64,000 bases of DNA from Desertimonas sp963786985 (GTDB lineage: Bacteria > Actinomycetota > Acidimicrobiia > Acidimicrobiales > Ilumatobacteraceae), in assembly GCA_963786985.1 (NCBI GenBank), contig CAWBBL010000025.1:496001-560000 (forward strand), read 5' to 3'. Shown here one piece after another: positions 52,349 to 64,000 of the stretch. Under the pieces are notes generated by a model. It had not been told where the DNA came from and did not search any database. It saw only the letters and a program-made list of their open reading frames with translations. Position 1 is the first letter of the stretch. Each line of letters opens with the position of its first letter. The position numbers and the translations under genes are program-made.

Positions 52349-53353
52349 ATGCGCTCCCGTCGCCTACTCGCCGTGTCGACTCTCGCCGCCACGGCGATCG
52401 CCTGGGCCACCGTCGACAGCACGGTGTCGGCGGGCGACGGCGACGACGATCTCGACAAGAACGTGCTGATCGCCGAGGCGCAGTTCCAGCTCTTTCTGGT
52501 GGAGTCGGACTTCGTGCCGTCCGACATCACCTGCACTCGGCCCCCGATCCGCAACAGCGCCGGTGAGTTGCTCTGCTACGCGCTGATCAGCGATCGGGTC
52601 AGCGTCGCCGCGGTCGCCACGATGGAATCGCCGGGCATGTACTCGTTCCTCCCGCTCAACAAGGTCGATCCCGACGACCTCGAGCGTGATGTCCCGGTTG
52701 CCGACCCGCCTGTCGACGAGCCCGTTGTCGAGGAGCCGCCGCCCACCTCGGATCCCGATGACATCGGCGGGGACGTCGACGAGGCGGTCCTCGCCAGCAT
52801 CGACTCCGCCGTCGCCGACTCTCAGGGCCTCAGCCAGGTGCTGATCGACAACAACGCGTCGATCGCCTCGCTCGACCGGCTGGACTACCACGCACCGACC
52901 TCGACCGTGCAGGTGCAGGTCACGTCGAACGCCACCGACGCGGCAGCGCGAGACACGATCGCGTTCTACGTCACCGACGTGATGGCCTACCTCTGGATGG
53001 AGAACGAGCCGACCCGCGACGCCGATGCGACGATCCATCCGCGGCTCGAAGTCACCGTGGACGACGTGCTCTATGGCACGCCCTTCGATGTGATGGTCGA
53101 CGTCGCCGACTACACGATCACCGAAGGTGAGTGGCTGGAGATCGTCACCGGCAACGCCGCGTTCCAGGCGGCCAGCCGGGTGGTTCCGAAGCTCGTCGCC
53201 GACCGCCCGAGCAACCCGGCCGGCACCACCGCTGGAAAGATGGCCGTCAAGGTCGCCGAGAAGACCCCCGGGAAACCAGCCCGGACGCCGGTCTTCACGG
53301 TCGTCGATTCGCCGACCACCCACCTGCTGGCCGCAATCCACGGGGCCAGCTGA
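52349..53353 (+). CDS. Secreted protein, paralogue of the protein at 43726
   Basis: 334 residues from ATG 52349 (ATG 52322 possible). Signal peptide MRSRRLLAVSTLAATAIAWA, an N-terminal domain with Cys pair ITCTRPPIRNSAGELLCYAL, a Pro/Asp/Glu-rich linker, a second domain with TIHPRLEVTVDDVLYGTPFD and VADYTITEGEWLEIV, and a basic C terminus of ~70 residues absent from the paralogue. Function unknown. Divergent from glgA and followed 46 bases later by the large carboxylase gene. Confidence 0.72.
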   Translation: MRSRRLLAVSTLAATAIAWATVDSTVSAGDGDDDLDKNVLIAEAQFQLFLVESDFVPSDITCTRPPIRNSAGELLCYALISDRVSVAAVATMESPGMYSFLPLNKVDPDDLERDVPVADPPVDEPVVEEPPPTSDPDDIGGDVDEAVLASIDSAVADSQGLSQVLIDNNASIASLDRLDYHAPTSTVQVQVTSNATDAAARDTIAFYVTDVMAYLWMENEPTRDADATIHPRLEVTVDDVLYGTPFDVMVDVADYTITEGEWLEIVTGNAAFQAASRVVPKLVADRPSNPAGTTAGKMAVKVAEKTPGKPARTPVFTVVDSPTTHLLAAIHGAS

Positions 53354-53399
53354 CCGGTCAATCCCGGCGGCGGCGCCCGCCTGCGTAGATTCGCGGACG

Positions 53400-58961
<5,562 letters not shown>

Positions 58962-58967
58962 GCAACC

Positions 58968-60011
58968 GTGAACGTCGCCGAGTTCGTCGGCCGCCTCGCC
59001 GCCCGGACCCACCCGGAGCGGGCCGCCGCATGGGACGCCGTCGGCCTGCAGGTCGGCGACCCCCGGTCCCCAGTGCGCACGACGACCGTCGTCCACGAGG
59101 TCACCGAGGCGGTCACCGAGCGTCTCGTCGCCGAACCCGTCGACCTCGTCGTGTCCTACCACCCGCTGCTGTTCCGCCCGGTATCGCGGCTGGTGGCCGA
59201 CCGCAGCCCCGCAGGGCGGGCCACTCGTCTGGTCCGTGCCGGAGTCGCCGTCGTCGTGACGCACAGCGACTTCGACGCCATGCCCGGAGGGATGTCCGAC
59301 GCGATGGCCGACGCCCTCGGCCTGGCGGACGTCGCTGGCTTCGCTCCGATGGCCGCCGCCGACCAGGTCAAGGTCGTCACGTTCGTCCCGGCCGACTCGG
59401 TGACCAGCATCATCGCCAGCCTGTTCGCCGCCGGAGCCGGTCACATCGGCGACTACGAGGAGTGCGCGTTCACCGTCGATGGTGTCGGCCGGTTCACGGC
59501 CGAAGCGACGACGACGCCGTCGGTCGGTCAAGCCGGTCGGCGCAACGTCGAAGCCGAAACCCGCGTCGAGATGATCGCTCCGGCGCGACGCACCGACGCG
59601 GTGGTCGAAGCGCTGATCGCCACTCACCCGTACGAGGAGCCGGCATTTGACATCTACCCGGTGGCCTCGAACCACACGCTCGGTGGGCGCCTTGGCACGT
59701 TCGCGGGCGGCTGGGACGACCTCTTGGCGCGGGTCGACGACGCCTTCCAGCCAGATGGATTGCGGATCGGTCGGGCCACCGACCGTCCGCCACGTCGCAT
59801 CGCGGTCTCCCCCGGCGCCGGCGAGTCACGGATCGCCGCGGCAGCCGCGGCGGGCTGTGACGTCCTCGTCAGCGGCGACATCTCCCACCACCGGATGGTC
59901 GAGGCCACCGACCTGGGCCTCTCGATCCTCGACGTCGGACATGCGCCGAGCGAGCGCCCGGGGATGCGTCGGCTCGCCGAGCTCGTCACCGAGATCGGCG
60001 TGAGCGCGTAA
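58968..60011 (+). CDS. NIF3/YqfO-like dinuclear metal-centre protein
   Basis: 347 residues from a GTG. AWDAVGLQVGDP, VVSYHPLLFRPV, VTHSDFDAMPGGMSDAMADAL and LVSGDISHHRMVEA carry the His, Asp and Glu metal ligands of the NIF3 family; a PII-like inserted domain of ~100 residues lies in the middle (about 130-230), as in YqfO. Role unclear; the family is often called GTP cyclohydrolase 1 type 2. Six bases after the carboxylase gene, so probably one transcript. Confidence 0.87.
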   Translation: MNVAEFVGRLAARTHPERAAAWDAVGLQVGDPRSPVRTTTVVHEVTEAVTERLVAEPVDLVVSYHPLLFRPVSRLVADRSPAGRATRLVRAGVAVVVTHSDFDAMPGGMSDAMADALGLADVAGFAPMAAADQVKVVTFVPADSVTSIIASLFAAGAGHIGDYEECAFTVDGVGRFTAEATTTPSVGQAGRRNVEAETRVEMIAPARRTDAVVEALIATHPYEEPAFDIYPVASNHTLGGRLGTFAGGWDDLLARVDDAFQPDGLRIGRATDRPPRRIAVSPGAGESRIAAAAAAGCDVLVSGDISHHRMVEATDLGLSILDVGHAPSERPGMRRLAELVTEIGVSA

Positions 60012-60022
60012 CTCCAGGTGAC

Positions 60023-61018
60023 CTACAGCCAGATGAACGGAACGTCGGCGGTCATCGACGTCCAGCACTTCACCGCCCCGGACGGCGGTTCGGCAGGCTG
60101 CCTCGACGGATGGTCCGGCAGGAAGGACGCCTTCCACCAAGAGTTGGCGTGGACGCCGAACGCGTAGAGCCGTCCGCTTTGCACGAGCGCCGGCACGGAG
60201 AACCCTCCGCTGTTGATGTGGCCGGCGACGGTGAACGGCGGCATCGAGGCGGAGCCGGACACGTTGCTGTCTGTCGTGCTCATCATCTGGCGGGTCGACG
60301 ACACCACGGCGCCGGCCGGTCCATTCGTCGCTCGCTCCCAGGACGACGATGCCGGGTTCCACTCCCATGCCGTGAGCGCCAGCGCCCCACCGAGCTGCAC
60401 CGAAATCGCCTGGTTCCGGCCCCAGTCCCAGTCGACGAAATAGCGAGATTGAAACGTCCAGTCGATCTCCGGAGCGAGGTGCACCACGGACAGCGCGGCG
60501 GTCGGGCGGAAGAAGACGAACACTCCTCCGGACGTCACGCCGCTGCTCACACCGACGCGCGGCGGTTGCGCCCAACTGAACACCCGGCCCGTCAACGGGT
60601 CTCCCGAGCTCGGGAAGCCGCTTCCCGAGCCGCTGGCGTAGCGCTGCGCCGGAGGACAGTCGAGGAGGCCGAGCCAGCGCTCCGTGGAGTTGCCGGGAAC
60701 GAAGTAGTTGTCCGGCCAGGCGAACCTCCAGGTGTGCCGGTCGAGGTCGAGCCTGTCGAACACCGTGAATCCGGTGCCGCCGCCACCCATCACCTGCATC
60801 GGCTCGATCGGCTCGAACCGCGGCCCAGCCAATTGGGCGATCGCCGCGTTGGCCCGCTCGTCGAAGTGGTCGGAGCGCTCGAGCACGGCGACGGCTTCAT
60901 CGAGGGCCACCGTTCGCGCCTCGTCGGCGAACGGGCCGGACGCCACGAGGCTCCGGGCGCCGCTCACCTGCTCGTCCGACCAGCCAGCTTCCGTAACCTC
61001 CGCCTCAGTGCTTTGCAT
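60023..61018 (-). CDS. Hypothetical protein
   Basis: 331 residues from ATG 61018. No signal peptide or membrane segment. A helical N terminus (AVAVLERSDHFDERANAAIA), then largely beta-rich sequence with many Gly, Ser, Trp and Phe: FTVFDRLDLDRHTWRFAWPD, TSGGVFVFFRPTAALSVVHL, GGALALTAWEWNPASSSWER. I do not recognise a family. The pattern could be a jelly-roll or lectin-like sandwich. Confidence 0.6.
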   Translation of the reverse strand: MQSTEAEVTEAGWSDEQVSGARSLVASGPFADEARTVALDEAVAVLERSDHFDERANAAIAQLAGPRFEPIEPMQVMGGGGTGFTVFDRLDLDRHTWRFAWPDNYFVPGNSTERWLGLLDCPPAQRYASGSGSGFPSSGDPLTGRVFSWAQPPRVGVSSGVTSGGVFVFFRPTAALSVVHLAPEIDWTFQSRYFVDWDWGRNQAISVQLGGALALTAWEWNPASSSWERATNGPAGAVVSSTRQMMSTTDSNVSGSASMPPFTVAGHINSGGFSVPALVQSGRLYAFGVHANSWWKASFLPDHPSRQPAEPPSGAVKCWTSMTADVPFIWL

Positions 61019-61095
61019 CGTCGCAACGTACTGAGATCGCCCGACGCCGGTAGCTGAATATCGGGCGACGCCGCGTTCGCCCTCCTGTGTCGCAG

Positions 61096-62313
61096 TTAGT
61101 CGGCTGACGCCGGGGCGACGGCGGCAGCACCGGTGAGCACCGATTCGCTCGGCTCGCCCGCGACACCGCCCCGGAGAGAGAACGAGCCGCGGGCGAGCAC
61201 CGCACCGAGGGCGATGAGCACCACCATCATCGCCGCGCTCACCGAGTAGGCGGCCGTGCGCCCGGCGTGCTCATACAAGGTGCCGATGATCGGGGCCGTG
61301 ACTCCCGCCGTCAGCGTCTGCAAGCCACCCAGCACGCCTTGGGCGCCCGCCTGGCGCTCGGTGGGCACGACCATCCCGACGGCGACGCCGGTGCTCGACA
61401 CGGTGAGCCCGTCACTCACGGCGTGGACCATCGCCACGGCGAACATCGCCCCGGCCGTCGGGAGCACTCCGTACAGCGCCATGAACCCGGCGGCCAGGGC
61501 GAGCCCGAACGTGCCGACGCGGAATGGCCCGACCCGCTGGGCCAGGCGGCCCCCGGCCGACCCGAAGACGACGAGCGGAAGGGCGAACAGGGTGATGCCG
61601 AGGTTGGCCAACCAGTCACTGGCCTCGAGGTCATCGAGGGCCACCGACCACAGCGCGTCGAACGCCCCGATCATCAGCCACACCGCGCATCCGAGAGCGA
61701 CCGCTCCGGCGTAGGACCGCTGACGCAACAGGTCGAAGGCGAAGCGCTGCTTCGGCGCCTCAATCGACTCACGGACCGACGTGCGTACGACGAAGGGCAG
61801 CAGGGCGACATTGGCGACGGCGATGACGATGAACGGCGCCGGGATCCCGAACGGCCCGACGAGCACCGCTGACAGGGCCGGCCCGGCGGCGAAGCCAGCG
61901 ACGTCGGCCGCGAGCAGGCGGCCGAGGTTGTGACCCAGATTGACGGGATCGGCGGAGATGACGATCCGGCGGATCGCCGGCACCGCCATCCCGGCGGCCA
62001 CCCCGGTGACCAGACGTCCGCCGAGCAGCGGGACGACCGATGTCGATACCGCCATCACCAGCAGGCCGACGACGTTGAGGAGGGTCCCGATGATGACCAA
62101 GGTGCGGGCGTGACCGCGGTCGGCGAGCGGGGCGATCGTCACCTGGGCGACGAAGCCGGCGACGAAGCCGATCCCGATGACCGCGCCGAGAGCTGACTCA
62201 CCAATGCCGTACTCGTCGCGCATGTCGTCGAGCAGCGTGAACAGCACGCCGTAGCCAGCGGCGAGGAACCCACCGACCAACCACAACATCACGATCGATC
62301 GGCTGGCGCGCAC
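61096..62313 (-). CDS. MFS transporter
   Basis: 405 residues from GTG 62313, twelve predicted membrane helices. VMLWLVGGFLAAGYGVLFTL is helix 1, VAQVTIAPLADRGHARTLVI the loop 2-3 region (a G/ADRxGR-like signature), VGFLAxG-type patterns follow, and the second half starts near AGAVALGCAVWLMIGAFDAL. Substrate unknown; many relatives export drugs. Divergent from the potassium channel gene. Confidence 0.83.
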   Translation of the reverse strand: MRASRSIVMLWLVGGFLAAGYGVLFTLLDDMRDEYGIGESALGAVIGIGFVAGFVAQVTIAPLADRGHARTLVIIGTLLNVVGLLVMAVSTSVVPLLGGRLVTGVAAGMAVPAIRRIVISADPVNLGHNLGRLLAADVAGFAAGPALSAVLVGPFGIPAPFIVIAVANVALLPFVVRTSVRESIEAPKQRFAFDLLRQRSYAGAVALGCAVWLMIGAFDALWSVALDDLEASDWLANLGITLFALPLVVFGSAGGRLAQRVGPFRVGTFGLALAAGFMALYGVLPTAGAMFAVAMVHAVSDGLTVSSTGVAVGMVVPTERQAGAQGVLGGLQTLTAGVTAPIIGTLYEHAGRTAAYSVSAAMMVVLIALGAVLARGSFSLRGGVAGEPSESVLTGAAAVAPASAD

Positions 62314-62357
62314 GGGTGACCACGGTAGAGGCGTCCAGCGCGTACTGTCAGCGTCGC

Positions 62358-63431
62358 ATGCCGGGTGCGCCGCGCCTTCTGTTCCCCCACGATCCGCCAG
62401 ATCCACGACGATCCCTGATCCAGCGGCTGTCCATCGCCATCAGCGTCGTCCTGGTCATCGCCGCGCTGGCGTGGTTCGGCCGCGACGGCTACAGCGACGC
62501 CGACGGCTCGCCTCTCTCGGTGCTCGACGCCTTCTACTACTCGACGGTCACCGTCACGACGACCGGCTACGGCGACATCGCCCCCATCTCGCCTGGCGCC
62601 CGCGCGATCACGGCGTTCATCGTCACGCCACTACGGGTCGTGTTCCTCGTCGTCCTCGTCGGCACCACGCTCGAGTTGCTGACCGAACGTTTCCGTCGCG
62701 CAAGGGCTGAGGCCCGTTGGAGGAAAACCGTGAAAGACCACACGATCGTCGCCGGCTACGGAACGATGGGTCGCGGCGCCGTCGAGACGCTGTTGGCCAA
62801 CGACGCGACGACGGTCGAGCAGGTGATCGTCCTCGACCCGCTGGAGTCGGCTGTGACGAGCGCCAGGGAAGCCGGCTTGACGGCGATCATGATCGATGCC
62901 ACGCGCACCGCGGCGTGGACCCAGGCCAATGTCGACACGGCGAGGGCAGTGGTCGTGACGTGCAACCGCGACGACACGGCGACGCTCGTCACGCTCACCG
63001 TTCGTCAGCTCAACGCCACCGTGCCGATCGCCGCCGCGGTACGCGAGTCGGAGAATGCGCATCTCCTCAGCCAGTCCGGGGCGACGACCGTCGTGCTGTC
63101 GTCCGAGGCGGCCGGACGGCTCGTCGGTCTCGCAACCGAGGCGCCTGGCGCTGTCGGCGTGGTCGAGGATCTCCTGGCGACCGGCCGCGGCCTGGAACTG
63201 GTCGAACATCCGGTCGGCGCCGACGAGGTCGGAGGGCCACCCGTTCGGTCGCCCGACCGTGGCATCCCGATTGCCCTGATCCGGGGTGTGATGCGCATCT
63301 CGTTCGGGGATCCCGCCTTCCAACGGGTCGAGTCCGGTGACATCGTCGTCTCGCTCGTCGATCTCGCAGCAGCGGCTGCGAGGCCGACGACTTCGAGTGC
63401 GCCGCAGACGACCGCGCCGAATCTCGACTAG
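62358..63431 (+). CDS. Potassium channel with RCK (TrkA-N) domain
   Basis: 357 residues from ATG 62358. One helix (SIAISVVLVIAALAWF), pore with selectivity filter TTTGYGDI at 67-74, a second helix (FIVTPLRVVFLVVLVGTTLE), then RCK domain with nucleotide-binding HTIVAGYGTMGRGAVETLLA and a TrkA-C-like end. A two-helix K+ channel gated by cytoplasmic ligand. GTG 62316 is possible but would leave only 2 bases to the divergent transporter. Confidence 0.86.
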   Translation: MPGAPRLLFPHDPPDPRRSLIQRLSIAISVVLVIAALAWFGRDGYSDADGSPLSVLDAFYYSTVTVTTTGYGDIAPISPGARAITAFIVTPLRVVFLVVLVGTTLELLTERFRRARAEARWRKTVKDHTIVAGYGTMGRGAVETLLANDATTVEQVIVLDPLESAVTSAREAGLTAIMIDATRTAAWTQANVDTARAVVVTCNRDDTATLVTLTVRQLNATVPIAAAVRESENAHLLSQSGATTVVLSSEAAGRLVGLATEAPGAVGVVEDLLATGRGLELVEHPVGADEVGGPPVRSPDRGIPIALIRGVMRISFGDPAFQRVESGDIVVSLVDLAAAAARPTTSSAPQTTAPNLD

Positions 63432-63502
63432 TTTGGTCAGCAATACAGCCTGTCATCGCTCTGAAGATCACTGGAGAACCGTTCGATGTCCGTGACGACG
63501 CC

Positions 63503-63994
63503 ATGTCCGTAACTGATTCGCTCGTCGCCAACAATGCTGCCTACGTCGCGTCGTTCGACAAGGCGGGCCTGGCGATGCGGCCGACAGGCAAAGTCGCCAT
63601 CGTTGCGTGCATGGACGCCAGGCTCAACGTCTACTCCGCCCTCGGACTGCACGAGGGCGAGGGCCACATCATCCGCAATGCGGGCGGGGTGATCAGCGAT
63701 GACGCGATCCGCTCGCTGGCGATCTCCCAACGTCTGCTTGGTACCGAGGAGATCATCCTCATTCATCACACCGACTGCGGGATGCTCACGTTCACCGACG
63801 ACGAGTTCAAGCGATCGATTCACGACGAGGTCGGGATCGAGCCACAGTGGGCTGCCGAGTCGTTCTCGGATCTCGACGAGAATGTCCGTCAGTCGATCGC
63901 CCGGATCACGGCCAGCCCGTTCCTCCCACACAGGGACCGGGTCCGCGGATTCGTCTACGACGTGAACACCGGCGCGTTGCGCGAGGTCGACTGA
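63503..63994 (+). CDS. Beta-carbonic anhydrase
   Basis: 163 residues from ATG 63503. Zinc ligands Cys36 in VACMDARLN, His89 and Cys92 in HHTDCGM, with the partner Asp38-Arg40 pair; RNAGG follows as usual. Converts CO2 to bicarbonate, the carboxylase substrate, though that link to the carboxylase 5 kb away is only suggestive. Length is that of the short actinobacterial type (Rv1284-like). Confidence 0.9.
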   Translation: MSVTDSLVANNAAYVASFDKAGLAMRPTGKVAIVACMDARLNVYSALGLHEGEGHIIRNAGGVISDDAIRSLAISQRLLGTEEIILIHHTDCGMLTFTDDEFKRSIHDEVGIEPQWAAESFSDLDENVRQSIARITASPFLPHRDRVRGFVYDVNTGALREVD

Positions 63995-64000
63995 GCGGCA

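Overview
The window is a high-GC actinobacterial chromosome segment with dense, short-spaced genes and strong G/C bias at third codon positions. WhiB, MtrA-MtrB-LpqB, PimB-like and polyprenol-phosphate-mannose glycosyltransferases, a DUF3040 protein and two F420-type LLM oxidoreductases point to Actinobacteria. The gene mix fits the class Acidimicrobiia (Ilumatobacter-like) best, but that placement is an inference. I see no rRNA or convincing tRNA gene, CRISPR array, transposase or prophage. One RNA gene, the RNase P RNA, is clear.

Layout. 0-10 kb: the tail of a transglutaminase-like protein, DUF3040, DNA polymerase IV, a polyprenol-phosphate mannosyltransferase, an inositol-phosphatase family enzyme, an F420 oxidoreductase, the mtrA-mtrB-lpqB envelope two-component operon and a 6-phosphofructokinase of mixed active-site type. 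10-12 kb: a glycerol kinase gene broken by one extra base. 12-21 kb: a stress-response island with a MEDS-ATPase, CsbD, a ferritin-like protein, a PfkB kinase, topoisomerase IB, a CBS protein, two RsbW-like proteins, a SigB/SigF-type sigma factor, a STAS antagonist and a PP2C phosphatase. These make a complete partner-switching circuit. 21-31 kb: an ACT protein with an AlaC-type aminotransferase, pyrophosphatase, ROK glucokinase, a SRPBCC/membrane protein/PimB/QueG operon, PhzF, an EamA transporter and a NYN nuclease-fold protein.

31-40 kb: a TrpD-ThrB fusion, WhiB, then an operon of GlpD, an alkyl-DHAP-synthase-like flavoprotein, a membrane protein and an FGGY (glycerol-type) kinase, followed by two ferritin-like proteins. 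40-43 kb: rnpB and a small accessory-looking stretch holding strong hairpins, an ACCTTGG direct-repeat cluster and a secreted-protein gene whose coding signal changes frame four times. 43-53 kb: secreted protein paralogues, a histidine phosphatase, a zinc-ribbon protein, a bifunctional penicillin-binding protein, an LLM oxidoreductase and the glycogen genes glgC and glgA. 53-64 kb: a single-chain, eukaryote-type acetyl-CoA carboxylase of about 1850 residues, a NIF3-family protein, an MFS transporter, a K+ channel with an RCK domain and a beta-carbonic anhydrase.

Three genes (glpK, the secreted protein at 41.5 kb, the penicillin-binding protein) show frame breaks near GC-rich stretches. Real decay and sequencing error cannot be told apart from the sequence alone.
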